From positions 20,242,444 through 20,306,443 of the forward strand of contig JAOANR010000010.1 in the NCBI GenBank assembly GCA_030278955.1: DNA of 64,000 nt. Reading direction: 5' to 3'. This DNA is from Hygrophila difformis (lineage: Eukaryota; Streptophyta; Magnoliopsida; Lamiales; Acanthaceae). A program made the position numbers and the translations under genes. Positions 35,376-46,730 of the stretch are shown in pieces (position 1 is the stretch's first letter; each line of letters begins with the position of its first letter). The notes under the pieces are model-generated. The model ran no database searches, was not told the origin of the DNA, and saw only the letters and a program-made list of their open reading frames with translations.

Positions 35376-37110
35376 TATATATTTTTTTGTTTTTTGGGAG
35401 TTAGGGCTCCTACTCCTACCCAGCTTAAGGTTGGATCCGCCACTGCAGACATTATCATTCAATTGCTAAAACGGTCACCAATAGCGCCCGAATAAAAATG
35501 GTCGCTAAGTCTGTCACTATATTCACTATATTCCTACGGGTTATTTCAGTCAGGGAAATCAAAATCGATTGCCACAAAATAAAAATAAAAAATCCCCTTT
35601 TCTTGAAGCAAGAACCTGTTTTTTCTTGAAGACCCTTAATCAAATCAATAAGGACCATAAGCTTCAATCTTCTTCAGACCCTTTAATTACTTTTGAGGCA
35701 TGAATTTATGAAATAATGGATAAGAAGACCTGGAAGAAATTTTTGTTGCTTTAATCTTTCATGTGAGTTTTTTTTTTTTTTTCCTTTGGATACACAAAAA
35801 AAATGGATATAAATCTATCATGAGAGTTGAAACAGGGAAAAATAGAAGTGCAGATTACTCGGGAAATGGAAATACGAACACAATCAACATTAAAAAGGAA
35901 AAGCAAAGGGAAGGTGGGGTCAACAGATTTTGCCCGTTGATTTTTCAACCACAAAGCCCAAGCCAAGGTGGAAAGGTTATGTGTTTATTACTATCTAACA
36001 TATACTACTACTATAGATTTTTTTGGCAAAATTTATGGGGGGCGGGGCCATTCCTATGGTCTGTGTAGTGTCGCCCCTGTATACACAAAACCAACAGGGT
36101 CATTCATTAAAAACTCCAGAAAGAAGCATATGTAAAGGGAAAAAAAGAATGGTTAATCTTCTGTAGCACTTTCCTATTATGCAACCCAATGAATATAAAC
36201 CAAAAGACACCCAGTAGGAAAACAAAACAAACATCAAAACAATGATCGAAGGTCGCCAACCAAGAACGAGCCGAAGGTTGTTTATTCTTTTCCTAGATGA
36301 TGTATTGAATATGGAACAATAAAAATGTGAGAATTTTGGCATTGGATCATTTACACTATCCAGAGGAGCAAGCCCTAACTTCCATATATGGTCCATTGGT
36401 TCACACTCTATGTCCAATTACGGAGTACATTATTATTTTGTGATGGTAGTACAACAAACAAACTGCCTACCATAAAGGATACCATGATAACCAAATGACA
36501 AAGTTGCATCAGTGTGATGATGAAGAAAAATATCTTAAGCATGCTTATACCTGTTGTGATCCTATTCTGAATTTGCAAAGTCTTTATCTTCACCCTGCCT
36601 CAACCACAAATTTTGAAAAATAGCAGAATTAGGCGCAGCAAAAGCCACAATAATGATACCTTAACGATGATTTTTGTCTTTTCTTTCTTCTCGAGCATCT
36701 GCAAAGCTTCTTGTTTCTAAAGTTTCATCTCCTCCTCTTCTTTTAGGTTGAAATAATTTCATGAAGGTTCAATAGAGAAGGAACTATTACCTTTGGACTA
36801 TCAGTATTAGTATTGTCAAGAGTATATCTTCTTAAGTATATGATAACAATTAAGTTTTAAAAAGTTGCAGACTTATTATTCATAAGCTTCTTTTTTCTTA
36901 TGGTAATTATTTTTAGAAGGGCAACTCAGTATTTTTTATGGTAATAATAAATTCAATCACTAATTTACATCCATTGAAATTTGTTATAACACATGAGACT
37001 TAGTATTACACATTCATTGGTAAATTAGTAAAGTAATTAAACATGGCCAACAACATTAGAGTTAGAGGACACAGACATAGACATATTCATAATTCCACAA
37101 TATATTTTCT
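35376..37110. other. Intergenic sequence with transposon-end fragments
   Basis: No gene was recognised. A hAT-like end (TTGGATCCGCCACT) lies at 35432-35445. Another end-like sequence (TAGTGTCGCCCCTG after a G-rich run) lies at 36066-36079. Neither could be paired with a partner or a target duplication. The open frames here are short and carry no recognisable domain. Confidence 0.4.
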
Positions 37111-37116
37111 AAAACA

Positions 37117-37334
37117 CTTCCTCCGTTTTTTAAAGATAGCTACGGACCCACCTAGCACGCAGTTCAATGCACATTTTATATCATTAATACCTCAAATTCG
37201 GCATAAGTAAAAATTCTAAAAGTTTGATATTTAAAAACTATAAGACGAGACGAATCTAACAAGATCTTACTTGGCGATATGAGTGAACAGTAATGTTTTG
37301 TCAAACGTAGCTAACAAAAAAAAACGGAGGAAGT
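37117..37334. mobile_element. Mariner-type MITE
   Basis: The inverted ends CTTCCTCCGTTTTTT and AAAAAACGGAGGAAG enclose 218 bp. The right flank is TA; the left flank is CA, one base from the expected TA duplication. The interior carries GACGAATCTAACAAGATC like its relatives at 7488 and 18410. Confidence 0.75.
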
Positions 37335-38150
37335 ATGTGATATTATAGGGAGTACAAGAAGTTAAATGTATGGAATAAAAAGAGTGAGGCTTATGAACGG
37401 CTGCAACGAAGTTGATAATGAAAGGTGGTCTAGAGTAATGTATAGGGCACATTTAGTGGGAGACACAGCACATTCGGGTAAAAATGGGCCCAAATAGGCA
37501 GTTGGGCCTGTTTTGACAATGGGCTTACATACTAGCCATTTCAATAATTAATTTTGAGGGAACATGGTATTAGGGTCAAGGACCCTATTTTCATAAGTTT
37601 AGAGATAGGACCCCAAAAACTTTTAAACTTAATTAATATTTGAAGATTAACCTTTTCTAAAATGATTGATGCGAAATATTAAAATACTCTTAATTTTTAT
37701 TTATTATTATTATTTAATTAACTGATTATTAATTATTAATTAATTTATTATTATTTATTATTTAATTGTTTATTTATTTATTATTTTTTAATGATATTTT
37801 TATCCTTTTTATCTAGTGGTTCTGTGTATGGTATATTTTTATCAAACAATATAGTATATGAAAAGTTACAGACTGGTATGTATATAAAGTTCTGTTGTGT
37901 TTGTTCTTACAATATCCAAATATTATGTTATGGATTCTATTTAAGATCTTATGAAGAGAACGTAATTAATTGAAATATATCCCATTATCATTCACAGTAT
38001 TTATCATTCAAAGCAAAATTTCAGGGTCTACCTCGCTTCTATAGTATAAGCTTTGTGGTTGAAACTTCTGATCGAGTCCTTCAACGAGTAACCTTCTTTT
38101 CTCGTCTGCTATCCTTCTTTCAGGCCTCCTGCCATACTCCGGTATGCACG
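37335..38150. other. Intergenic, very AT-rich, no gene seen
   Basis: A stretch of TTATTATTAATTAATT-type simple sequence (37690-37790) dominates. The left boundary of the pararetrovirus insertion probably lies near 38000-38200 but has no clear junction. Confidence 0.4.
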
Positions 38151-38296
38151 ACCTCTCAGAAATCACTGTATCGATGACATGACTCTTAACGTATGTTTCA
38201 TTCACTTACATATATTCATAATTTTGGTAGACTTTAGAAAAATATTCGAAGATATTTACTGGAATGATCAGGCTATTGTACTTAGCCGATCATCTT

Positions 38297-38303
38297 TTTA
38301 TTG
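38297..38303 (-). terminator. Pararetrovirus poly(A) signal
   Basis: AATAAAA on the minus strand lies about 130 bp downstream of the TATA box. The spacing suits the terminally redundant pregenomic RNA of caulimovirids, where the signal is passed twice. Confidence 0.6.
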
Positions 38304-38420
38304 AAAGCATTAAAATCACTCATAGTTTTACATCAAAGAGAGAACTAAAGATTACAAAGAAATGCAAAAGAAAGAGTATTCTGGTGGGTATCTTCATTTC
38401 TGTCTTCTTCATAAGCTTTG

Positions 38421-38475
38421 CCTCCTTTTATAGATGGAGTTCTAAAGATCTAATGGTCCTGAATTGAGATACGTG
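38421..38475 (-). promoter_or_regulatory. Pregenomic RNA promoter of the pararetrovirus
   Basis: CTATAAAAGGAGG (38433-38421, minus strand) is a strong TATA box. About 35 bp upstream is a GATGCCACGTATC word with an ACGT core. Position (after the last ORF) and the following poly(A) signal match the 35S-type promoter of the family. Confidence 0.6.
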
Positions 38476-38599
38476 GCATCATCTTCTCCCTTCTTTTCTT
38501 CTCCATTATTGATGTTCGGTGGCTGTCATTTTCTTCTTTAATCATGCACTTTGAGCTGTCTTCTTGTAATAATTCATCCGGTGGCTATGCATTATTGTC

Positions 38600-39110
38600 T
38601 TCAATAATTCACTTGTTTATTGATTTTCTTCTTTGTTTGCTTGTGTAATTTCGTCATGGCATACGTCTTGCTGCATTATTCTTTTCTTAGTGCTACATTG
38701 GTCCTCTTTGTCATCACTGCTTATTTCACTTCGTAGTCTCTTTCCGAAGAAATGTTCTTGTGTTTCAGGCTTGTAGTTGATTTTTCTACAGCTTTCTTCC
38801 AAATATTCTTTACTTCTTCCGAGCATTCGAAGTTGTATGTATCAAATTTTTGAATTAATCCTGCTAAGTTTCCTGATCTAAATCCTGGAGCGTTCAATTG
38901 TTCAATCATTATGACTTCTTCATTTCGAAAAAAGATTCATGCTCCTTGGTTGTATAGTCTCTTCATTTGTTCATGGACAACGCGTATTCACATTGCTCTT
39001 TTGAAGTGGATGTATTTGTCATTAAAGATTTCTGTTTTGGGGGTTCCATAGTCTTGAGGGTAGTTTTCTGGTTTAATAATTTCTTCTGCAATAATAAGAT
39101 GGTAGGCTGA
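38600..39110 (-). pseudogene. Broken 3' part of the last pararetrovirus ORF or ORFs
   Basis: Two overlapping minus-strand frames (38909-38721 and 38826-38617) encode charged, lysine- and glutamate-rich peptides without a recognised domain. They follow the 231-codon frame at 39815-39120 and probably continue it after frameshifts. Confidence 0.4.
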
Positions 39111-39119
39111 GTATTTGAC

Positions 39120-39815
39120 TTATGGACTAATAGAGAATATCTTTAGTTTCTGGGTCTTGGGTCTTATATTTAGGCCTTCTATTATTACGGGTAATTTGGA
39201 TATTTCGGTTCGTAAGGGGGACAGGAAAATAGTTCTGATAAAACCGAATTTGAAACAGTTTGAAATAAAATTTGGGTCACAGCCTGGTAAAATTATTACT
39301 TGTGGATATAGGGATTTGGTGAATTCAGTGTAAAATGATGTTTCTTGTCTGGGCAAGGAGTATATGTAGCTGCTAAGGGTATGATATTCTGCTAAAAATT
39401 TTCTAGTCTCAAGGCTGATGGGTGCTGGTTGAGGAATATTGTCACAGAAATAGCTTTTTTGTTTCTGAAATGTTTTTCGACGAGGTCGAAGGTCTTGCAT
39501 CCCCAGATTGTTTTGCTTGTTTGTCCTCTTTTGGGATAGGACAGCTTTCCCTTCCTGGTTTGAAACACTAGTATTAAGCTCTTCAGTTGTATAGAAATTC
39601 TCTTCCATAGTAGTTATTAGTTCCTGCAAACATTTGTTACATTCATAGAGATCGTCATTGATAGTCTTGTGTTCGTCCATAAAACTCCCGACAATCAATT
39701 GTTGTAGTTTTAATTGTCTGTCCATAGTAGACTGTAGTAGTTTTTGTAGTCGATCGATTTCTTGATAGATGTGGTCAGTCAGACCAGCATCATCCCATTG
39801 TTCATTGTTCTCCAT
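39120..39815 (-). pseudogene. Last pararetrovirus ORF (transactivator position)
   Basis: An ATG-started frame of 231 codons lies downstream of pol, in the place that TAV/inclusion-body proteins occupy in caulimovirids. Residues 12-80 predict a coiled coil. A basic segment follows (about 105-125), then a hydrophobic and aromatic region near 150-215. I see no decisive transactivator motif. Its first codons lie in the 19-bp duplication that flanks the retroposed insertion, so the ATG context is now foreign. A transactivator role is inferred from position only. Confidence 0.45.
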
Positions 39816-39822
39816 ATTCAGG

Positions 39823-40276
39823 TTGAAGGAGGGTTTCGACTGTGGAGAACGGTGGTTTTGTTGAGGCTCTTCCGAAGTGCTACCCCAAGTTGCCGTTACA
39901 CTTAGCTGGCTGCTTAAGGAGCAGGGAGGACATTATGAATTCAATGTTGGTATTGACTTGAACTATAATGTCGAAGAAGGCAACACATTAACAAGGTGGA
40001 GGTAGATATCGGGCATGATGACTCAGATCATGGAAACTTGGACAAAATTTTCACTGGTAATAATTACAGGACGAAAGCTACCACTGTTCCATTTGAAAGC
40101 AAACTAGAGAATTCCAATGCGCTGGGTGATGGTAGCATGGAGTTGTTTTTTTGTTGCTTGGTGAGTAGCGGTTTTGATTGTGATCTTGCTTTGCTGAGGG
40201 AAATCTCATGTTGTAGCTAAGTCAGGGTTGTTGAATGATGAATAATATTAAGCTTTTCTCCTCAAAAAAAAAAAAA
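39823..40276 (+). mobile_element. Retroposed sequence with A tail and 19-bp target duplication
   Basis: The 454-bp insert ends in a run of about 14 A residues. It is flanked by ATTGTTCTCCATATTCAGG at 39804-39822 and 40277-40295. This is the signature of LINE-machinery retroposition. The body has open frames of up to 74 codons in different registers, but I recognise neither a SINE head nor a known protein. A 5'-truncated processed transcript or LINE 3' end is likely. It sits exactly at the pol/last-ORF boundary of the pararetrovirus and is younger than it. Confidence 0.85.
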
Positions 40277-40296
40277 ATTGTTCTCCATATTCAGGG

Positions 40297-40590
40297 TTCC
40301 TGCTTAAGAAATCAGCTAGATAATTATCAGTCCCTTTAATATATTCAACATTAAAGTCGTACATTGACAAACAAGTCTGATATCTTATTATTCTTCTATA
40401 TTGCGGTTTGTTTGGTACTTTATTATAAATTAAAGGTTTAACTTGTGTATTGTCTGTTAATACTTTAAATTTTCTACTTAGTAACCAAAAGAAAATTTGT
40501 CTATTGATTTAATAACGGCAAGTAATTCTTTTTCATTCATACTGTAGTTTATAGCTGCTCCTTGTAATGTCCCTGACGCATATCTACAAA
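40297..40590 (-). pseudogene. Pararetrovirus RNase H region
   Basis: Continuing from the reverse transcriptase frame after stops, the minus strand shows FKVLTDNTQV, RRIIRYQTCLSMYDFNVEYI and an ADFLSR ending. These are the end blocks of caulimovirid RNase H, which degrades RNA in RNA/DNA hybrids. At least two stops and a frame change break it. Confidence 0.6.
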
Positions 40591-41489
40591 TTTTGACCAG
40601 TATCTGTTTTTAATAATCCTGCCCAATGGTAGTCTGAGCTATCTGTTTGTACTATTAAATTATCTTTTTCATCTGGTAATCTTAACGGCGGTAAATTGGA
40701 GCATTCTTCTTTTAATCTTTTAACAATTTCAGTGTGTTGATCATTCCATCCTATTTTATTATTTTTCCTTATTAATTTTCTTAAATCATTTGTCTTTTTT
40801 GCTAAATTTGATATAAATCCTTCTGGATAATTCAGGATTCCAAGAAATCTTTGTATGTTTAACTTATTTCTAAGTTCATCAGGCATTTTAACAAGTTTTG
40901 TGCTTATGTGCGGTTGCATTTTAATTCCAAGTTTATTTAATATTAGTCCCAAAAATTCTATTTCATCTTTGAATATTTCTGCTTTCTTTTCTGATAAAAT
41001 TAATCCATGGTCTTTACAAAGTTTTGCAAATATATCTAAATGTTTTTTATGTTTTTCTATAGTATTTGAAGCTATTAGTATATCGTCTACGTATACAAAT
41101 ATGAAATTACTAAATTTTTTGAATGTTTTATCCATTTTTCTTTGAAATATTTGTGGTCCATTTTTTATTCCACATGGCATAACTTTCCATTCATAGTGTC
41201 CTTGGGGTGTACTAAAGGCTGTATATTTTATATTATCTGGATGCATTTTAATTTGCCAAAATCCATTTTTACAATCAAATTTTGAATAAATAGTTCTATC
41301 TCTAGCTAATCCTATTAGATTTTCTTTGTTAGGTGGAAAATATCCATCAAATATCATGTTTTTGTTTAGTTCCTTATAGTTTATTACTAATCTTGGTTTC
41401 TTTCTTATTTGTTCACTACGATTTCTAACCAAAAAAGCTTGACTATTATGTTCTGCTACAAATTCTTGAATAAGATCTAATTCTAACAA
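40584..41489 (-). pseudogene. Pararetrovirus reverse transcriptase
   Basis: A 301-residue frame carries the RT fingers and palm: RLVINYKELN, FDCKNGFWQI with the first catalytic aspartate, PQGHYEWKVMPCGIKN, and the YVDD box in FVYVDDILIAS. The thumb LNIQRFLGILNY and the start of RNase H (VQTDSSDY) follow. The active-site residues look intact. A stop at 41511-41513 separates it from the upstream frame and others lie downstream. The enzyme would copy pregenomic RNA into DNA in the cytoplasm. Confidence 0.85.
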
Positions 41490-41510
41490 TTCATTTATTT
41501 GTTTTCGGAG

Positions 41511-41919
41511 TTATTCAATATCTTCTTGATTATGCATCATAGGTTGAGTTCTTATTATTATATCGTCGTTTTTCATTTTTAATTCTGCATATATTTTATT
41601 AAGATTCCATTTTTCAATTGGATTTTCCCCATAGTTTTTAGATATGTATTTTATTGTTTCGTGAAGTTCATATTTATCAAAATCTTCTTGTTTTTGAATT
41701 AGCACTCGTTTTTTAATCTTGTGGATTTTAAATTTTATATAATAAGTAATTGGTTGTTTTATAATTTCTCCTTTTTCACCACGTTTCTGCAGCACTCTGT
41801 ATGGTTTCCTTATCCTCGGAATAGTGATGTAGTGGTTACATGCTGATCTAAGTTGGGTATTATATCTATCTATTCTAAAGCTTTGAAATAAACTTGTAAA
41901 ATATGTTCCTAATAATATA
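41511..41919 (-). pseudogene. Pararetrovirus linker between protease and RT
   Basis: After the MITE the minus strand resumes with a LLGTYFTSLFQSF block, which resembles the end of the retropepsin fold. About 120 residues of basic linker follow, up to a stop just before the RT fingers. The leading codons of the open frame here come from MITE sequence and are spurious. Confidence 0.6.
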
Positions 41920-42178
41920 CTCCCTCCGTCCCACTTCAGACGTCTTGTTTGACTTTTTGGCACTATTCATTGTTTAACTTTGACTCAATAGTATTGTAAG
42001 TAAATATTTTTAAAAAAAATAGTGGAGTTCGGTCTTGTTAGATTCGTCTAATCGTGTAGTTTTAGAATATATATTTCACATAATTTTTACTTATATATTT
42101 TGAGATATAATCGATTTAAAAAGTGCATTGGATTGTGTGCAGAAATCAAACAAGACATCTTAAATGGGACGGAGGGAG
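41920..42178. mobile_element. Stowaway MITE inside the pararetrovirus protease
   Basis: The inverted ends CTCCCTCCGTCCCA and TGGGACGGAGGGAG have TA on both sides (41918-41919 and 42179-42180). It is 259 bp and closely related to the copy at 49321-49582, with the same TTGTTTAACTTTGACTCAAT interior. It splits the protease coding region. Confidence 0.93.
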
Positions 42179-42180
42179 TA

Positions 42181-42457
42181 TCAATTGTTTTTACTGGGCT
42201 AATATATACTTCTCGTATTGTAAATATTTTATTGCCTATTATTATCTGAACATCTTTAGCTATTTTATTAATAATTATACTATGTCCAGTAGCTCTATGT
42301 ACTTCTATCGGTCTTTTATTTACTTCCCATTCTTTTATTAAATGTTCTTGCATTAATGTGATTTCTGCTCCTGTATCTAGAATAGAACATGTTGTTATAT
42401 TTGTTTGTAGCATAGTTAACTCTAGATATACTGTTGTTGGAAATCTAATTTCTTTCA
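42181..42457 (-). pseudogene. Pararetrovirus pol: aspartic protease domain, N-terminal part
   Basis: From the ATG at 42457, which overlaps the stop of the preceding ORF (ATGA), the frame encodes ILDTGAEITLM with the catalytic DTGA. It then runs through the expected beta-rich region to REVYISP, where the MITE interrupts it. This is the canonical protease in front of RT that would release capsid and polymerase proteins. Confidence 0.75.
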
Positions 42458-43170
42458 TATGTATGTCTTTCCTATTACGAAAGCTTTTCCATTTTTTGTT
42501 TTTCCACAAAAAATTTCTCTTGTTATCGTATATTTGTTTAATGAGTCTAAAAACTCGTTGCCTAACAATACATGATAGGTACTACTAGATGTTCCTTCTT
42601 CTTCTGCTACATAACATTTTACTTCTTCTATTAAGTTTGTGCCTAGTTTTATTGGTACTAGTACTATATCATTTACTCTTTTCGCTTCTCCTTCAAAAGT
42701 AGTATATCTATATTTTGTCCCTATATGCTTTGTTAATCCATTTATACAAGTTTTTCCTATATGATTCTTACCAGCTCCAGTGTCTACTAATATATTTGGT
42801 CTTTTTATCTAGTTTGTGCCATTATAATATTCTATATTAATTCTCCATGTTTGGGCTTTTTGTTTACCTTTTTCGTATGGTATATCAATACTATGTCTCG
42901 GTTGATCAAGTATTAGATTTATTCTTGGGCTATAGTCTATACTTTTTCTGCTACTCATTGTTCTTCCTACATAGGATAAATGTGGTCTCCTATTTTCTAA
43001 TGGTTTTCCAATTTCTATTGTATTTTTCTTGTCTGCAAGATCAATTATCCAATCATCTTGTAACTTTGGATTATTTAATTCTGGTAATATTAGATCTGCT
43101 ATTGTGTCTCTATATGCTTCGTGTATTTCTATTGTCTTTTTATCGTCATAAGGTTTTAGTCTATTGCTAT
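42455..43170 (-). pseudogene. C-terminal half of the movement-protein ORF with a second retropepsin-like domain
   Basis: Following the movement-protein frame after a frame change, the minus strand encodes a charged segment, one in-frame TAG (about 42809) and then LVDTGAGKNHIG. About 80 residues later comes YHVLLGNEFLDSL. A DTGA loop followed by an LLGN-F-L block is the layout of a retropepsin. The frame closes in an ATGA overlap with pol. So this ORF appears to end in its own protease-like domain, separate from the one in pol. Whether it is catalytic cannot be told. Confidence 0.6.
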
Positions 43171-43830
43171 TTAGGTAGCTATAAAAAGCATATAATATAT
43201 TGTAAATATTTTACTTTCATTTTTCATTACATCATTCCTATGTATTTTTATGTATAAGGTTAATGTTTCGTCTATATTTTGATCTTGTAAAGATACACGA
43301 TAGTTTGGGTAATATGTAAATAGTAGTTTTTGGTAAATTAGGTTTCCATCAATAGTTCCTAACTGTGAGTCTTGTGGATTTAATAATCTTGAATCATTTA
43401 AGCTTATTGTTACTGGTAAATATATTCCACTTCTAAATAAAGATTTTATTAGAATCTTTACTCCTGCTAAATGTACGTATTGTATTTTTTCTGTTTTCTT
43501 TCTACTTAATTTTTCTAGTCCTTTATTTATTATATCTTTTGTGAAAAGGTGCAGTTTTAGGGTAGTATTAGTGTTACACACGTCTATTGTTTTTTCTAAT
43601 TCATGATATTCATGAATTACTATATTATTTCTTGAGAATGTTCTTGATAGTATATTAAAGTTTGTATGTTTAAATCCATGTTTTAGATCTAATCCGTATA
43701 TTTTATTAATTTTTTCTGGATTTAAGATAGCTTTTATTGCGTATCCTCGTTGTCCTTCATATTGTTCTACATATTCTATTTCTATTGTTTCCTCTTGTTC
43801 TTCTGTGATTATTTCTTTGTTTTTATTCAT
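43171..43830 (-). pseudogene. Pararetrovirus movement protein, N-terminal part
   Basis: A 219-residue frame with a 30K-superfamily pattern: KHTNFNILSRTFSRNN, then a beta-rich core with VHLAGVKILIKSLFRSGIYL and NDSRLLNPQDSQLGTIDG. It continues to FTYYPNYRVSLQDQNIDE, typical of caulimovirid movement proteins that form tubules through plasmodesmata. Its ATG overlaps the stop of the capsid ORF by a few bases. The frame is lost at 43171 and continues in another register. Confidence 0.75.
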
Positions 43831-45280
43831 TTTCTATTTCAGAGAATCTTACTTCATATATCTCATCTCCTGATTCTGGTTCATTTATACTTTCTAGATC
43901 TGATTCTATTTCTTTAAATATTTGTTCATCTATAATATCGTATTCTATAAATCTTGCTTGTTTTTTCCTTGGTTTTGTACAGTCACTAGCAAAATGTCCT
44001 ATTTCTCCACAGTTATAACATTTACATGTGGTTGGATTCTTTTTATTCTGTTTTTTATCGTTTCTTCTTTTATAATATTTTCTTCCAAATTTTGGTTTAA
44101 AGAATTTTTTCTTGAAAATTTTAAATCTCTTTCCTTTCCTGAATTTCTTTTTTATTGGGCTTAATTTTTTTAATCTTTTATTTTTTCTGTATTTCTTACT
44201 TTTTCCCCATACAAAATTTTCTGCGTTTTCTTGACAACATAAATCAGCAGTTCTATTATATATTTTAGTGAGGTCTAATATTTTTCTTTGATAACATAAC
44301 TCAGTTATTACTTGTCTTATCAATCTTATTCTACTTCCTAAATTATTCGGATAATCATTTTTATTTTGAATCCATGTTTTCCACATATATTCATCCCATG
44401 GTGATGGTAGTTTTGAAAATATAGAATTCATGGTGTGTTCATTATTTTGTGAGCTTGTATAAGCTGTATAATAGTAACTTTTAAATTGTTCAGACAATTG
44501 ATAAAAAAAAGCATAAATCTCTTAGTCTTATTTTATTTAATCTTAATAATGCTTGATCTCTTTCTACTGTTATTGCATTATTATCTAACTTTGTACTCCT
44601 AAGAATTCTTCTTGTATGATATTAATAAATTCCTCTATTCCTGTGTTTACATCTTGTCCAAATCCTTGAGTAATTGTATTCATATAAGTTTGTTTTGTAT
44701 TTGAGGAAATTCCTGCAAGGAATTGTGCCACATTTCCTTGGACTAGATTCCATATTTTTAATGTTTTTGCTCTTGACGTACTTTCTTCTGACATTAAATG
44801 TATTCTTATTATTTGTTTCCATTTTTCTAGTTCTAGACTTGTTTGTTTAAGACAATCCAGGTTCAAGAATATTACATATCCTGGTCTCACATTTCCTATT
44901 CTTGTTTCTTTTAACTCAAAATCTTCATTGTATTTCCAAATTTCTTTTTTAGAGGTTGTTTTTCTTATTGGAAAATTTCTTGAAGGTAAATTTTGTAATC
45001 TACTTTGATAATTGTCTACAATTTGTCTATTTGTAGTTTGATCTACTTCAATTGGTATAATTCATGTTACACCTTCTCTTTGTAACGTAGTGCTACTTTC
45101 TCCAACTATTTCTGATGATGATAAATATAATCTATGATTATTCATAAAGACTTTATGTTGTTCTTCCAAATCGCTTTCATTAGTTTCTAATTCTGTTTCT
45201 GAAAATGTTCCTGTATATATTGGTTCTAAATTTAGTCGTTCTAAATCACTACTTAATCCATTTATTAAATCTTATGTACT
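43823..45280 (-). pseudogene. Pararetrovirus capsid protein, several broken frames
   Basis: Minus-strand frames at 44890-44585 and 44497-43823, with weaker pieces up to about 45280, form one capsid-like product. Conserved-looking helices near residues TYMNTITQGFG and YMWKTWIQNKNDYP are followed by a strongly basic stretch. A CCHC zinc knuckle, CYNCGEIGHFASDC, comes next, then an acidic C-terminal tail. This order (basic region, knuckle, acidic tail) is standard for the family and serves RNA packaging. Stops and frameshifts near 44500 and 45060 break it. Confidence 0.75.
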
Positions 45281-45299
45281 TGTATTCATTCTGTTTCTT

Positions 45300-45977
45300 C
45301 CTTATCTTCTCTACTTTCCAATTTATCTTCCTTTATTTCTTCGTTTATCTTTTTTAATTTTTCTACTTTGTCTATCAGGATTCTAATTTTGTTTTGTTTG
45401 TTTAATTTTTCTATTTCTTTCATCATTACTCTATGATCGAGACTTCCTGGTTCTGATGTCTTCTCCTATTTCGGTAGTGGGAGTAACTTTTCTAATTCTA
45501 CTTGCTTTTGTGGAGTTTTAATTATTGTTTTGTCTATGTATCTTTTGATATTGTAGAGTCTTGTATTTAGGCTTATCAATAGTTCTTTTATTACTTCAAT
45601 TCCATCTTTTATTGTTTCTAAATCTTCTAGATAACTCATCTTCTAATATTTCTTATGTTTCTAATGAAGTCGTTTACTTCATCTATTTCAGTTTCCCTTT
45701 CTAATTATTCTATTTCTATTATTTCTAATTCATTTAAATACCATTCTTTTATTAACTCTGATTCTTCTTTTTCTGGATCTAAATATTTTTGTATAATTAC
45801 ATATGCTTCTCTTTCATCTATCATTTTAGAAATCTTGAATTTTATTCTTAATAATTTTTGTTTCATTATTATGGTACTTATATCTTGTGGTTGACTTTCT
45901 ATTTCATGAATTTTATTAGTCAGTCTTTCTAATGTTTCATTTTCTAACTTTATTCCTGGCATTTTATTAGTCTTCAC
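45300..45977 (-). pseudogene. Small coiled-coil ORFs of the pararetrovirus
   Basis: Two or three short minus-strand frames, 45977-45705 and pieces within 45640-45300, encode lysine-, glutamate- and isoleucine-rich peptides with strong coiled-coil character. They resemble virion-associated proteins in composition and position, before the capsid. No specific homology is claimed. Confidence 0.4.
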
Positions 45978-46089
45978 TATAATTTGATTTTTGATCTGAA
46001 AATTCGGGTGAACGTACTCTAGTAAACATGGTGTTATGTATTATATATCCCGGAAACATTCTCTAAGTTGTAATTTCACTGTTGATTAT

Positions 46090-46698
46090 AGTTCATTTGA
46101 CTTGTGATAATAACTCTTGTTCTTCATCTCTTTTTAATATAATTTGTATTAAATTACCATTATATTCTTCAGTTTCGATTATATAGCTTCCTATCCTAAG
46201 TAATCTTTTCCCTCTATTTTCTAATCTTATTCCAAATTCTTGATCGTTTTGCAACCTAGTTAGTCTTCTTCTTCTATCTGTGTATGTTTTTCTTTATTCT
46301 ATTTGTTGATCCATATTTTTTATTTCTCTTTGGCTTATTTCATGATTAGGATTAAATGTGGGTGTTAAAAATCTTCGATTATCGTTGGTTATTATTTCTG
46401 TAAGCGGTCTTATTTGTGGTTCTAATCCTCTTACTCTATTTAGAAATGTTCTTTCAATTCTTGCTTGTATCATTTCGCTATTAGTGTTATTTTGTGTGTA
46501 TTCTTCATTTCTATTTATTATATAGTTTTCGATATCGAGCGGATGAATCATATTTAATGGATAATCTATTTCTTGATTTTCATCTAAAGAATATCTTGCG
46601 GTTGGGATATATTGTGGATATAATTGTTCTGAATTTTCTAATCTTAATCTTGACATATGATAGTTTAATATATGATCGTTATTATTATAGTTACTCAT
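46090..46698 (-). pseudogene. First pararetrovirus ORF (unknown function)
   Basis: The first ATG after the primer site is at 46698. The frame runs 134 codons to a TAA at 46296-46294 and then continues in the same register to a TGA near 46090, so the ancestral product was about 200 residues. The second part is basic and contains EFGIRLENRGKRLLRIGSYI. Small first ORFs of unknown function occur in solendovirus-like genomes. The longer frame starting in the primer site itself is not the natural start. Confidence 0.5.
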
Positions 46699-46718
46699 GT
46701 CCAGATTAATCGTTCTGG

Positions 46719-46730
46719 GCTCTGATACCA
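46719..46730 (-). other. Pararetrovirus primer-binding site
   Basis: TGGTATCAGAGC on the minus strand matches the complement of the initiator tRNA-Met 3' end, used by all known plant pararetroviruses. No LTR terminus (CA) precedes it, which argues against an LTR retrotransposon. Confidence 0.85.

Noticed and set aside
11963..35446. A single hAT transposon spanning the whole region, suggested by similar inverted ends at 11963 and 35432
   Set aside because: No matching 8-bp target duplication was found and the end sequences diverge after about 14 bases. Helitron ends inside explain the region better.
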